From Comamonas sp. KCTC 72670 (GTDB lineage Bacteria; Myxococcota; Myxococcia; Myxococcales; Myxococcaceae): a stretch of DNA of 64,000 nt. Location of the stretch: the NCBI GenBank assembly GCA_014656495.1, contig BNCN01000008.1:432825-496824 (forward strand), in the 5' to 3' direction. The notes under the pieces are model-generated. The model ran no database searches. It was not told where the DNA came from and saw nothing but the letters and a program-made list of their open reading frames with translations. How positions within the stretch are numbered: position 1 is the first letter of the stretch; every line of letters starts with the position of its first letter. Below, in pieces: positions 17,764-26,909 of this stretch. The position numbers and the translations under genes are program-made.

Positions 17764-18204
17764 ATGGAAACCAATAACGAAAAAGAGGCCCTGCTCAATC
17801 CGGGCTGTGAGCCGGTGGTGGAGGACGAGGAGCGCCGGCGGCTCCTGTGGCTGATGGCCGAGTACTTCCGCACCATCGGTTACACGGACATCAAGGCGCG
17901 CCTGCCCGGATTCATGCCTCCTCCCATCCTGTCGGGCACCATCGAGGACCACCGCCCCGACTTCACCTGTCGACAATCTGATTCGGCTCGCACACCCATC
18001 ATCCTGGAAATCGTCACCCCGCACATGGTGGAAGACCCCACGGCGGAGAACCGCTGGAGCCTGCTGGCCAGCGCCGCGAAGCTGTACAACGCGGAGCTCC
18101 ACTTCGTGGTGCCCAAATGGGCCTCCACCGGCGCCGTGGATCCGGCGCTCAAACGCAGGCTGGCCCGGATGGAGCTGACGGCCAACCGCGTCTGGACCGT
18201 CTGA
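17764..18204 (+). CDS. Hypothetical cytoplasmic protein
   Basis: 146 residues from the ATG at 17764, preceded by AGGGGAG. The sequence has EDEERRRLLWLMAEYFRTIGYTDI near the start, then PDFTCRQSDSARTPIILEIVTPHM and a hydrophobic, strand-rich AELHFVVPKW segment. The D...E..ILEIVTP spacing faintly recalls a PD-(D/E)XK nuclease-like core, but a clear active-site lysine pattern is not present, so I assign no activity. It stands alone between the ABC exporter and dnaJ. Confidence 0.65.
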   Translation: METNNEKEALLNPGCEPVVEDEERRRLLWLMAEYFRTIGYTDIKARLPGFMPPPILSGTIEDHRPDFTCRQSDSARTPIILEIVTPHMVEDPTAENRWSLLASAAKLYNAELHFVVPKWASTGAVDPALKRRLARMELTANRVWTV

Positions 18205-18288
18205 CGGCCCGACCCCGCGACACCGCGCCCCCGCCCGGTCGCCCTCCCGGCACCGGGTGGGTCGGGGCTCCCGCGTGCCCTGGCTGGA

Positions 18289-18337
18289 TTGCCGGTGCGT
18301 TTCGCTGCGTTATAGTGACTCGAGATTTGACGCAGCG
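18289..18337 (+). promoter_or_regulatory. dnaJ promoter with inverted repeat
   Basis: TTGCCG (18289-18294) and TATAGT (18311-18316) are 16 bases apart, a good vegetative promoter 57 bases before the dnaJ ATG. An 8-base perfect inverted repeat, CGCTGCGT (18303-18310) and ACGCAGCG (18330-18337) with 19 bases between, brackets the -10 box and the expected start point. It is not the CIRCE element (TTAGCACTC-N9-GAGTGCTAA), so a different regulator is implied. Confidence 0.5.
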
Positions 18338-18372
18338 TTAAAAAGCACAGCAATTTCCAGGGGTTGTAATCA

Positions 18373-19500
18373 ATGCCAGCGGCGGCGGGTCAGAAGCGCG
18401 ACTACTACGAGGTCCTGGGCGTCCAGAAGTCTGTCTCCGCGCAGGAGCTCAAGAGCGCGTTCCGCAAGGTGGCGCTGCAGTACCACCCGGACCGCAATCC
18501 GGGGAATTCGGAGGCCGAGGAGAAGTTCAAGGAGGCCTCGGAAGCCTATGAGGTGCTGAGCGACCCTGAGCGGCGGGCGAAGTACGACCGCTTCGGGCAC
18601 TCGGGCAACCCCTTCGAGGGCTTTGGTGGCGCCGGGGGCGGGTTCCAGGGCGTCAACATCAACGACATCTTCGGCGAGATTTTCGGCGACATCTTCGGCG
18701 GTGGCCGGGGTGGGCGCCGGACGAGCTCGCGTGGCGCGGACCTGCGCTACAACCTGGAGATCACCTTCGAGGAGGCGGCCTTCGGCTGCCGTCCCAAGGT
18801 GACGATTCCGCGCCCGAAGAAGTGCGACACGTGCACCGGCTCGGGCAGCAAGAGCAACACCGGGCCCCGGCCGTGCTCCGCGTGCGGCGGCAGCGGCGAG
18901 CTGCGCTACACCCAGGGCTTCTTCGCGGTGTCCCGCCCCTGCGGTGACTGCGGCGGCACGGGCGCGGTGGTGCCGGACCCGTGCACGCGCTGCAAGGGCT
19001 CGGGCAAGGTGCCCTCCGAGGAGGTCATCGAGGTGGCCATCCCCGGCGGCGTGGACAACGGCACGCGCGTGCGGCTGGGTGGCATGGGGGAGCCCGGAGA
19101 CCGGGGCGGCCCCGCCGGCGACTTGTACGTCACCGTCATCGTGAAGGAGCACCCGCTCTTCCAGCGCGAGGAGTACGAGGTCTTCTGCGAGGTGCCCATC
19201 TCCTTCACGCAGGCGGCGCTGGGCGCGAAGATCGACGTCCCCACGCTGGACGGGAAGGTGAAGATGACCGTCCCCAACGGGACCCAGTCCGGCAAGGTGT
19301 TCCGGCTCAAGGGCAAGGGCATCCCCCACCTGCACAGCCAGCAGCGCGGCGACCAGCACGTGCGCGTCGTGGTGGAGACGCCCACCGAGCTGTCCTCGAA
19401 GCAGCGCGACCTGCTGGAGAAGTTCGCGGAGGCCTCCGGCGAGGAGTCGCACCCGCAGTCGAAGAGCTTCTTCGCCAAGGTGAAGGAGCTGTTCGGCTGA
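18373..19500 (+). CDS. dnaJ: Chaperone DnaJ (Hsp40)
   Basis: 375 residues, the usual DnaJ length. J domain at about 8-75 with the HPD motif ([11 protein letters not shown]) that stimulates DnaK ATPase; then a Gly/Phe-rich linker ([14 protein letters not shown]); four zinc-binding repeats [24 protein letters not shown] and CTRCKGSG; then two substrate-binding beta domains. It works with DnaK and GrpE to refold proteins in the cytoplasm. dnaK is not adjacent, so this copy has its own promoter, which carries an inverted repeat over the -10 region. Confidence 0.97.
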   Translation: MPAAAGQKRDYYEVLGVQKSVSAQELKSAFRKVALQYHPDRNPGNSEAEEKFKEASEAYEVLSDPERRAKYDRFGHSGNPFEGFGGAGGGFQGVNINDIFGEIFGDIFGGGRGGRRTSSRGADLRYNLEITFEEAAFGCRPKVTIPRPKKCDTCTGSGSKSNTGPRPCSACGGSGELRYTQGFFAVSRPCGDCGGTGAVVPDPCTRCKGSGKVPSEEVIEVAIPGGVDNGTRVRLGGMGEPGDRGGPAGDLYVTVIVKEHPLFQREEYEVFCEVPISFTQAALGAKIDVPTLDGKVKMTVPNGTQSGKVFRLKGKGIPHLHSQQRGDQHVRVVVETPTELSSKQRDLLEKFAEASGEESHPQSKSFFAKVKELFG

Positions 19501-19518
19501 CGACGGTTCGCGGGCGGA

Positions 19519-19538
19519 GGGCCGCGCCGGTGCGGCCC
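19519..19538 (+). terminator. Hairpin after dnaJ (weak terminator)
   Basis: GGGCCGC and GCGGCCC (7-base stem, 6-base loop GCCGGT) form a strong GC hairpin 18 bases after the dnaJ stop. No T run follows, so it may only assist termination or protect the 3' end. Confidence 0.35.
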
Positions 19539-19671
19539 GCGTGACGCGCCCGCCCTGCGAGCGGGCGCCGCGCCGCGGTAGGCGGCCGTGGGCACGGGCG
19601 CTGCAAACAGGGGATTCTGGCAGTGGAATCTTCCCCCCGCTCGGGTGTCGACGGGGGCGCACCCCACTGCT

Positions 19672-21852
19672 ATGCACGCCCCTGCCATGGATGTCCTGCC
19701 CACCCTGCGCCGCTCGCTCGTCATCGCCCTGGCCCTGCTGCTGACGGCCTGCCCTCGCTCCTCCCGCACGCCCTCGGGCCGTGACAGCGGAGGGGATGTG
19801 CCCACGGGGGACCCGTTCCCCCGGCGTCCCACGGTGGAGGCGAAGAAGGACCCCGCCGCGGACACGGCCCTGGCGCAGGCCGCCCAGACGGCCCAGTCCA
19901 CCCCGGACAAGAAGAAGGCCGCGGAGGCCTACCTGTCGGTGCGCAAGGCGTATCCCGCCACCACCGCCGGTCAGGACGCGCTGTATCAGGCGGGCGTCCT
20001 CTTCTTCGAGTCCAAGGACTTCGCCAACGCGCGCAAGAGCTTCAACGAGCTGCTCTTCGAGAACCCGCTCCACGCGCAGGCGGATGACGCCAAGTACAAG
20101 CTGGCCGTCTCCGCCATGGAGGTGGGCGCCTACCGCGACGCGTACCAGACGCTCTCCAGCCTCGCCGAGCGCGCCTCGGGCGCCGAGCGCACCGCGCTGC
20201 TGAACCAGGCCGCCCGCGCCGCCGAGGGCGCCGGCCTCTATGGCCAGGCGCTGCAGATGGCCGTGGACGAGGCCGGACAAGCGCAGGGCGCCGAGGCGCA
20301 GGCCGCCGCCGTGGCCAAGGTGGAGGCGCTGGTGGAGGGCCGCGCGGGCTTCGTGGACATCGCCCGCGTGGCGGAGGGCCTGTCGCCGTCCAACCCGGCG
20401 TGGCCCGTCATCACCTTCAAGCTGGCGCGCGTCTACTACCACCTGCGGGACTGGACGCGGCTGGAGGAGACGCTGAACCGCTTCCTCGCGGAGGCGCCGA
20501 GGCACTCCTTCGCGCCGCAGGCCCGTGAGCTGCTGGCGCGCGCCACCCGCCGCGTGGAGGCCCGCCCGCGCACGGTGGGCGTGCTGCTGCCCATGACGGG
20601 CCGCTACCAGCCCATTGGCGAGGCGGTGCTGCGCGGCATCCAGCTGGGGCTGGAGGGCAGCGGCGTGGAGCTGGTGGTGAAGGACACGCAGGCCGACGTC
20701 AACAAGACGGGCCAGGCCATGGAGCAGCTCGCCTTCGACGACGGCGCCATCGCCGTGCTGGGGCCCCTGCTCGGGGACGACTCCAAGCGCGCGGCGCTGC
20801 TGGCGGAGGAGCTCCAGGTGCCGCTGCTCACCATGAGCCGCCAGGAGGGCATCACCGACCTGGGCACCTACGTCTTCCGCAACATGCTCACCAACGCCGC
20901 GCAGGCGGAGGCCATCGCCGACTACGCGATGAACGTGAAGGGCTACAAGCGCTTCGCGGTGCTCTACCCGAACATCCCCTACGGCGTGGAGCTGGCGGAC
21001 GCCTTCTGGGACGAGGTGGTGGCGCGCGGCGGCGGCATCCGCGGCGCGGAGCGGTACTCGCACGACCAGACGACCTTCACCACCGAGGCCAAGAAGCTGG
21101 TGGGCCGCTACTACCTGGATGACCGCGGCGACTACATCGAGGGCCTGCGCGACGTGCAGGGGGAGAACCTGGACGCGTTCCGCCGCCGCAAGGCGATGGA
21201 GAAGGTGAAGAGCGGCGTGGAGCCCATCATCGACTTCGACGCCATCTTCATGCCGGACGACTGGCGCCGCGTCAGCCTCGTCGCGCCCGCGCTGGCGGTG
21301 GAGGACATCGTCACCAACGCCTGCGACCCGCGGGACTTGGAGCGCATCCGCAAGACGACGGGCAAGAAGGAGCTGAAGACGGTGACGCTCTTCGGCGCCA
21401 ACCAGTGGAGCAGCCCCAAGGGCCGCTCGGGCCTGCCGGAGCTGGTGGAGCGCGGCGGCAAGTTCGTCACCTGCTCGGTGTACGTGGATGGCTTCTTCGT
21501 GGACTCGCAGCGCCCGGCCACGCGCCGCTTCGTGCAGCAGTACCGCGAGGCCTACCGGGCGGAGACGGGCCGCGACCCGGGTCTGCTGGAGGCGATTGGC
21601 TACGACTCCGGTCGGATGTTGCGCCAGCTCATGGAGCAGAAGGATGCGCCGCGGACCCGCGCGCAGATGCGCGAGTCGCTGTCCAACTTGAAGGACTTCG
21701 ACGGCGCCACCGGCCGCACGTCCTTCAACGAGAAGCGCGAGGCGGTGAAGCAGCTGTTCTTGCTGTCCATCGACAACAAGGGCGTCACGGAAATCAACGT
21801 CGAGAAGGAGCGGCAGAAGGCCGCCTCGGCGTCAGGAGGCTCGGGGACATGA
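19672..21852 (+). CDS. LpoA-like lipoprotein (PBP activator, TPR + periplasmic-binding fold)
   Basis: 726 residues from the ATG at 19672; the ATG at 19687 is an equal alternative. RRSLVIALALLLTACPRSS is a lipoprotein signal with lipobox LTAC. After a low-complexity linker come TPR-like helices (about 60-290: KKAAEAYLSVRKAYP, KSFNELLFENPLHAQ) and then a type-1 periplasmic-binding fold (GVLLPMTGRYQPIGEAVLRG onwards). TPR plus this fold is the build of LpoA, the outer-membrane lipoprotein that activates penicillin-binding proteins. It overlaps the next gene by 4 bases (ATGA), so the two are translationally coupled. Confidence 0.8.
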   Translation: MHAPAMDVLPTLRRSLVIALALLLTACPRSSRTPSGRDSGGDVPTGDPFPRRPTVEAKKDPAADTALAQAAQTAQSTPDKKKAAEAYLSVRKAYPATTAGQDALYQAGVLFFESKDFANARKSFNELLFENPLHAQADDAKYKLAVSAMEVGAYRDAYQTLSSLAERASGAERTALLNQAARAAEGAGLYGQALQMAVDEAGQAQGAEAQAAAVAKVEALVEGRAGFVDIARVAEGLSPSNPAWPVITFKLARVYYHLRDWTRLEETLNRFLAEAPRHSFAPQARELLARATRRVEARPRTVGVLLPMTGRYQPIGEAVLRGIQLGLEGSGVELVVKDTQADVNKTGQAMEQLAFDDGAIAVLGPLLGDDSKRAALLAEELQVPLLTMSRQEGITDLGTYVFRNMLTNAAQAEAIADYAMNVKGYKRFAVLYPNIPYGVELADAFWDEVVARGGGIRGAERYSHDQTTFTTEAKKLVGRYYLDDRGDYIEGLRDVQGENLDAFRRRKAMEKVKSGVEPIIDFDAIFMPDDWRRVSLVAPALAVEDIVTNACDPRDLERIRKTTGKKELKTVTLFGANQWSSPKGRSGLPELVERGGKFVTCSVYVDGFFVDSQRPATRRFVQQYREAYRAETGRDPGLLEAIGYDSGRMLRQLMEQKDAPRTRAQMRESLSNLKDFDGATGRTSFNEKREAVKQLFLLSIDNKGVTEINVEKERQKAASASGGSGT

Positions 21853-23489
21853 CGTTCGTGAGGGGGGCGGTCGCACTGCTGGCGGGCGGGGTGGTGGCGG
21901 GGAGCTCTGGCTGTGCACACGCGCCCCCTCGGGTGTCCCCGGAGCTGAGCGCGCGGCTGGACGCGGAGCCGGGCACCTGGTTGTCCGGCAGCGCCGCGGG
22001 CCTGGCGCGCAAGGCCGTCCTCAACAACAAGGACTTCATCTGGGGCCTGGCCTTCGCGCCCCGGGGCGCCCGCGTCGCGTACTCGCGCCTGGGCAGCAAG
22101 TCCTACTTCCTGTCCGTCTGGGAGCTGGGCGCCCCCGAGCCGACGCTGCTCGCGGACAAGGCCATCAACCCCTACGAGTTCGACGTGGAGGGCGTGGCCT
22201 TCTCGCCGGATGGCGCGTGGGTGGCCACCGCGGGCAAGGACGGCGTGGTGCGCCTCTTCGACGCGGCCACCGGCGCCCTCGAGAGCGAGCGCCGCACCGA
22301 GGAGCCGCTGGCCGTGGTGGCCTTCCACCCGGAGCTGCCGTGGCTGGTGGTGGGCAGCTACCAGGGCCTGATGACGGTGCTGTCCGCGCCCGCGCTGGAG
22401 TACGGCTCCGAGGCGCGCGGCCACGTGGGGCCGGTGAGCGCGCTGGCCTTCGCGCCGGACGGGACGTTGTACTCCGGGGGGTGGGACCAGCACGTGCGCG
22501 CGTGGCGCACCGCCGTGGAGGCGCTGCGGCCGGGGCAGGCGCGCGCGCGCTTCGAGCGCCGCGCCGGCTCGGTGGTGCTGGGCGGCACGGTGAACGACAA
22601 GGCGCCGCTGTCCTTCGCGTTGGACGCGCGGGCGCCGGCCCTGGTCCTCACCAGCGAGGCGGCCGCCTCGGCGGGCATCGACGTGCCCTTCCTCCAGGAG
22701 ACGGTCAACGTCCCCGGGCCGCTGGGCACCGTGGCCGCGCGGCTGGCGCGGGGCCAGGCCCTGCGCTTCAAGTCCCTGCGCGTGGAGGGCGTGGACGTCG
22801 CCGTGTGCGACGCGTGTGTGCCGCAGGGCCTGCAGGGGGTGTTGGGCGCGCCCTTCTCCGAGCGGGTGGAGGTGGCCTTCGACGAAGTCACGCAGGAGGC
22901 CGTGCTCACGATGAAGGGCAGCCCGGCCGAAGGCGCGCCCACGGTGGAGGCGATGGTGCTCGCGCGGCGCTCGGACTTCGCCTTCCCGGCCTTCGTCAGC
23001 GACGTCACGGTGGACGCGCGCGGGCAGCGGCTGGGCGTGGGCCTGTCGGAGCAGAAGCCGGAGCGCGACCGCGCCGTGTACGAGCGCGAGCGCAAGGGCG
23101 TGAAGGAGCCGCAGGGGCCCTTCAACGCGGGCGCCATCGTGGACGCCAGCTCCGGCCAGGTGCTGTCGAAGTGGCCGCTGCACCACGGCGTGGTGTCCAC
23201 GGCCGCCATCTCGCCGGACGGGCGCTCGCTGGCCAGCGGCGGCTGGGACAAGCGCGTGTACCTCTTCACGGAGGGCGACGCCGGCGCGAAGGGGGAGCAC
23301 CGCTTCGACTGGTCCGTGCGGCGCGTGCGCTTCAGCCCGGACGGGCGCTGGGTGGGCGTGGCCGCGTGGACGCCGCAGGTGGCCAGCAGCGACGGCGCCA
23401 GCGACCCGGCGGCGGTGCTGCTGGACGTGGCCTACACGTCGCCCACCGTGGAAGGCCCGGGGGTGGCGGGCGCCTCCACCGCTCAGTAG
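21849..23489 (+). CDS. WD40-like beta-propeller lipoprotein
   Basis: 546 residues from the ATG at 21849, inside the upstream stop (ATGA). A signal peptide ends in GSSGC, a lipobox. At least six propeller-like repeats are visible, such as VEGVAFSPDGAWVATAGKDG, VSALAFAPDGTLYSGGWDQH and TAAISPDGRSLASGGWDKRV, in two groups separated by an irregular middle part. It is a likely envelope scaffold and, by coupling, a partner of the LpoA-like protein. The 3' end overlaps the convergent oxidoreductase gene by 7 bases. Confidence 0.8.
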   Translation: MTFVRGAVALLAGGVVAGSSGCAHAPPRVSPELSARLDAEPGTWLSGSAAGLARKAVLNNKDFIWGLAFAPRGARVAYSRLGSKSYFLSVWELGAPEPTLLADKAINPYEFDVEGVAFSPDGAWVATAGKDGVVRLFDAATGALESERRTEEPLAVVAFHPELPWLVVGSYQGLMTVLSAPALEYGSEARGHVGPVSALAFAPDGTLYSGGWDQHVRAWRTAVEALRPGQARARFERRAGSVVLGGTVNDKAPLSFALDARAPALVLTSEAAASAGIDVPFLQETVNVPGPLGTVAARLARGQALRFKSLRVEGVDVAVCDACVPQGLQGVLGAPFSERVEVAFDEVTQEAVLTMKGSPAEGAPTVEAMVLARRSDFAFPAFVSDVTVDARGQRLGVGLSEQKPERDRAVYERERKGVKEPQGPFNAGAIVDASSGQVLSKWPLHHGVVSTAAISPDGRSLASGGWDKRVYLFTEGDAGAKGEHRFDWSVRRVRFSPDGRWVGVAAWTPQVASSDGASDPAAVLLDVAYTSPTVEGPGVAGASTAQ

Positions 23490-24178
23490 TTGAGGAAGAT
23501 GTCGCCCGGGGGCATGCCGAGCGCCTGGAGCGCCTTCATCACCCCCTGCACCATCTCCTTCTGGCCGCAGAGGAAGGCGACGGCGGAGGGGCGCAGCGGG
23601 CCTTCCCCCAGGTGGGCCTGGACGTAGCCGGTGAGGCCCTGCCAGCCGCTGACCCCGGGCTGGCTGACGGTGCGCACCACGCGCACGCCGCCGGCCTCCC
23701 ACTCCTGCAGCTCGTCCGCGTAGGCGAAGGCCCCGGGCGTGCGCGCCCCGAAGTAGAGCGTCACCTGGCCGTAGTCACCGCGCTCCCGCTGGATGCTGGT
23801 GATGACGGAGCGGATGGCGGAGATGCCCGAGCCGGTGGCGAACAGCAGCACGTCCTGGCCCCGCGCGCGCTCCAGGGGGAAGCCCCGGCCCTCCGGGCGG
23901 GACACCTCGACGCGGGCGCCCTTGGGCAGGCCGATGAGCGCGTCGGGCAGGGGGCTGCCGACCTTGAGCAGGAACTCCCAGTGCGTCCGCTGGGGCCCGG
24001 GCGGGGAGGCGATGGCGAAGAGGCCTTGCCCCACCCCGGGCAGGCGCAGGTGCACGTACTGTCCGGGGCGCTCGTGGGTGCCGGCCAGGGGGGTGCCCCT
24101 CACGTCGAGCACGAGGTCGGTGAGGCCGTCGGCGGCGGGCGCACTTTCGGTGACGGTGGCGGGGTGCCAGTCGGGCAT
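23483..24178 (-). CDS. Ferredoxin-NADP reductase-like FAD oxidoreductase
   Basis: 231 residues. An N-terminal FAD-binding barrel contains RPGQYVHLRLPG and FAIASPPG (in place of the usual RxYS), and the C-terminal NAD(P) domain has LLFATGSGISAIRSVI, the glycine-rich pyridine-nucleotide site, and ends FLCGQKEMVQGVM. This is the two-domain layout of FNR-like reductases that move electrons between NAD(P)H and a protein partner. No 2Fe-2S domain is fused. The partner is unknown. Confidence 0.85.
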   Translation of the reverse strand: MPDWHPATVTESAPAADGLTDLVLDVRGTPLAGTHERPGQYVHLRLPGVGQGLFAIASPPGPQRTHWEFLLKVGSPLPDALIGLPKGARVEVSRPEGRGFPLERARGQDVLLFATGSGISAIRSVITSIQRERGDYGQVTLYFGARTPGAFAYADELQEWEAGGVRVVRTVSQPGVSGWQGLTGYVQAHLGEGPLRPSAVAFLCGQKEMVQGVMKALQALGMPPGDIFLNY

Positions 24179-24232
24179 GTCGCGGTTCTAACCCACACGC
24201 CGTCCGCGCGCCGCCCCTGGTAGCCTGGGGGG

Positions 24233-25003
24233 GTGAAGAGTCTGCTCTGGATAACTCTGTTCATGCTGGGCCTGGCCGGCGTGGTGATTCCGCTGACGTA
24301 CCTCTACACGGCGAGCAAGCTGCCGCCGCTGGAGAGCGAATTCGACGTGGAGAAACAGCTCAAGCACAGCATCGAAGGCGAGCGGATGAGCCTCCGGGCC
24401 GGTCAGTACGAGCGCAACCCGCGCCCCATCACCTTCGTGCGGCCGGACTTCTCCAAGCTGCCCAAGGACCTGGTGGCCCTCTACATTCGCCACATGGAGT
24501 GCCCGCGGTACTTCCAGACGCCGCGCGAGGACGGCCCCAAGTGGGCCTGGCGCCTGTTCGCGGGGGCGACGCTGGGCACGGCCCCGCCGGGGGATGGCGC
24601 GTGTGAGCGCATCCTGGCCATGCGCATCGCCGACGCGCTGGGCATCAAGGGCACGCGCGAGCAGTCCGTGGCCGCCCACCGCATCCACACCTTCCTGCAG
24701 AAGGACCAGCTCATCGCGTACGACCTGGCCACCATCTACTTCGAGCGGGGCGTCGTCGGCGTGGAGGACGCGGCGCTGAAGCTCTTCGGCCGGGAGCTGG
24801 GCGAGCTGAAGCTGGAGGAGCTCGCGGAGCTGCAGCTGGCCCTGCCGCCGTACTACGACTACCGGAGCATCAAGCTCTGCAAGAACCCCACGGTGCTGCG
24901 GCAGAACCGCAACATGCTGCTGGAGGACCTCGCGGGCTGGCGGCTGGTGAGCGAGGACCGCGCCAAGAACGCCATGGCGCAGCCGCTGGCCTGCGCGCGC
25001 TGA
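24233..25003 (+). CDS. Membrane-anchored GT51-like (transglycosylase-domain) protein, degenerate
   Basis: 256 residues from a GTG at 24233. One N-terminal membrane helix (LLWITLFMLGLAGVVIPLTYLY), then a domain with the order of a peptidoglycan glycosyltransferase: LPKDLVALYIRHMECPRYFQ aligns with the usual AFIAAEDxxFxxH block, and YDLATIYFERGVVGVEDAAL with the YLN..yfG...GveaAA block. The hallmark QGGSTITQQ is replaced by GDGACERILAM, and the ED pair by EC. Glycan polymerisation is therefore doubtful; a regulatory or binding role in the periplasm is possible. There is no transpeptidase domain. Confidence 0.7.
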   Translation: MKSLLWITLFMLGLAGVVIPLTYLYTASKLPPLESEFDVEKQLKHSIEGERMSLRAGQYERNPRPITFVRPDFSKLPKDLVALYIRHMECPRYFQTPREDGPKWAWRLFAGATLGTAPPGDGACERILAMRIADALGIKGTREQSVAAHRIHTFLQKDQLIAYDLATIYFERGVVGVEDAALKLFGRELGELKLEELAELQLALPPYYDYRSIKLCKNPTVLRQNRNMLLEDLAGWRLVSEDRAKNAMAQPLACAR

Positions 25004-25010
25004 GCCGCCG

Positions 25011-26777
25011 CTAGCGAATCATCCCCGCCACGCCCGTCACCTTCTTCAGCAGGTCGATGCGGGCGGGGGCGCTGGTGTCCGCGCGGGCGTCGTCGCGGTA
25101 CTTCGCCAGCAGGTTGCGCGCGGCGTTCGCCTTGGGCGCGTCGAGCTTCCCGGACGTCTCCAGCCGGTCCACCCGGCGCTCCAGCCGGTCGATGCTCTGC
25201 AGGATGTCCTCCAGGCTGGGCGTGGACGACTTCAGCGGCCGGGGCGGGGCGACCGCGGCCTCTGCCTCCGGACGCGCGCGCGCGGCCTTGGCGCGGGTGT
25301 CGGGCTCGGGGGCCACCGCGGCGCTGGCGACGCGCGCGAGGGGCTCGGGCTCCAACTCCAGCGGCGCGGCCTCCACCACCGGTGCCGCCGGAGGGGCCTC
25401 CATGGGCGGCGCCGGCGGGGGCGGGGTGACGACGGCCTGGGCGGGGAGCACGGGCGCGGCCTTCACCGGCGCGGTGGGCGGCGGGATGAGCGCGTTGGCG
25501 TTCGAGCTCCGGACGATGACGGCCGCGGCGCCCGTGAGCAGCACCCCGGCGAAGCCCAGCGCGGCGACCAGCGGCAGGTGCTTGCGCCACGGGCCGGGGG
25601 CACCGGCGGCGCGCGTCTCCTGGGGCGACGGCGCCGGGTTCAGCTCCGGGGGGACCGGCACCGGCGTGGTGGGGCGGCGCGAGTCCGCCTCCGCCGCGGC
25701 GGTGGACTTCTCGAACCCGGGCGCCAGGGCGCTGGGGTTGGAGCGCGTGGAGGCCCGCAGGGTGCGCCGCAGCTTGTGGAGCTGCTGCCGCAGCGCGTCC
25801 GCGGAGTTGGGCCGCGTCTCCGGGTCCTTGGTGAGCATCTGCAGGATGAAGGCGTCCAGCGCGGGCGGCAAATCGGACACGAACTCCGACGGCCGGGGAG
25901 GCCGGGCCTCCACGTGCTTCATCAGCAGGTCCACCGGGGAGCTGCCCACGAAGGGGAGCCGGCCGGTGACGATTTCGAAGGTGACGACGCCCAGGGCGTA
26001 GAGGTCCGTCATGGGCCCCACTTCCTGGCCCCGCGCCTGCTCCGGCGCCATGTACTCCGGCGTGCCCACCACCATGTCCGTGCGCGTCTGCGCGGTGCGG
26101 CCGGTGGGGCCCTGGCCCCGCTTGGCGAGCCCGAAGTCCAACACCTTCACGTAGCGCGAGCCGTCCGGCTGCTGCACCAGGAAGATGTTGCTGGGCTTGA
26201 GGTCGCGGTGCACCACGCCCGCGCCGTGCGCGGCGGCCAGCGCGGCGAGCACCTCGTCGAGCAGCGCCAGCGCCTCCTGCACGGGCAGCCGGTTCTTCTC
26301 CGTCAGCACCGCGTCGAGCGCCTGGCCCTCCAGGTACTCCATGACGATGTACTGCCGGCCGTCCGGCACCTGGCCGAAGCCGAAGATGTCGATGATGCCG
26401 CGGTGGCGGATGGCGTTGACGGCGCGGGCCTCGGCGAGCAGCCGCTCCACCTGTTCGGTGGAGTGCGCCAGCTCCGGCCGCAGCACCTTCACCGCCACGC
26501 GCTTGCCGATGAGCGGCTGGATGCCTTCGTACACGAGCCCCATGCCGCCCACGCCGATGCGCGAGCGCAGCTCGTACTCACCCAGCTTCAGGCCGATGAG
26601 CGGGTCCTTGTGCGGCACCGCGGGCGGAGTTTCCGGGGATTGCACCACGACGTTCGGCTCCTCCACGCGCGCGGACACGTCGAACGACGTCAACACCACC
26701 GTCCCATCGCGCGGGCATACGGCGGTGTCGGCAGGTACGGCGTGGCCGCAGGTATCGCAGATCAACTCGGAAGCCAT
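25011..26777 (-). CDS. Transmembrane Ser/Thr protein kinase with N-terminal zinc ribbon
   Basis: 588 residues. CDTCGHAVPADTAVCPRDG (8-26) is a small zinc ribbon. The Hanks kinase domain runs from about 65 to 335 with G-loop GVGGMG, VAVKVL (Lys97), VVHRDLKPSN, LDFGLAK and EYMAPEQ, all catalytic residues intact. A Pro/Ala linker leads to a membrane helix (near 400-425, PLVAALGFAGVLLTGAAAVIV), then a Pro-rich stretch and a C-terminal coiled-coil (SLEDILQSIDRLERRVDRLE). The kinase faces the cytoplasm and the coiled-coil the periplasm. Such kinases are abundant in myxobacteria and govern development; the target is unknown. Confidence 0.93.
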   Translation of the reverse strand: MASELICDTCGHAVPADTAVCPRDGTVVLTSFDVSARVEEPNVVVQSPETPPAVPHKDPLIGLKLGEYELRSRIGVGGMGLVYEGIQPLIGKRVAVKVLRPELAHSTEQVERLLAEARAVNAIRHRGIIDIFGFGQVPDGRQYIVMEYLEGQALDAVLTEKNRLPVQEALALLDEVLAALAAAHGAGVVHRDLKPSNIFLVQQPDGSRYVKVLDFGLAKRGQGPTGRTAQTRTDMVVGTPEYMAPEQARGQEVGPMTDLYALGVVTFEIVTGRLPFVGSSPVDLLMKHVEARPPRPSEFVSDLPPALDAFILQMLTKDPETRPNSADALRQQLHKLRRTLRASTRSNPSALAPGFEKSTAAAEADSRRPTTPVPVPPELNPAPSPQETRAAGAPGPWRKHLPLVAALGFAGVLLTGAAAVIVRSSNANALIPPPTAPVKAAPVLPAQAVVTPPPPAPPMEAPPAAPVVEAAPLELEPEPLARVASAAVAPEPDTRAKAARARPEAEAAVAPPRPLKSSTPSLEDILQSIDRLERRVDRLETSGKLDAPKANAARNLLAKYRDDARADTSAPARIDLLKKVTGVAGMIR

Positions 26778-26909
26778 CTCTAACCGGGAAGCAGCGTACC
26801 AGGAGGGACCCAGGTGGGGCGATGTGCTCCGGACAAGAGTGCCTGTCGAGCGGTCAGGCGCAGCACGCCTTCGCCCTCGGACAGGCGCTCCAACGTCGGA
26901 CAGCGGACG

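Noticed and set aside
17764..18204. PD-(D/E)XK nuclease assignment
   Set aside because: Only a faint Asp...Glu-x spacing; no convincing catalytic Lys.
18303..18337. CIRCE/HrcA element before dnaJ
   Set aside because: The inverted repeat sequence and spacing do not match CIRCE.
18370..21063. 897-residue minus-strand frame over dnaJ and the LpoA-like gene
   Set aside because: Antisense shadow with low-complexity composition; dnaJ is certain.
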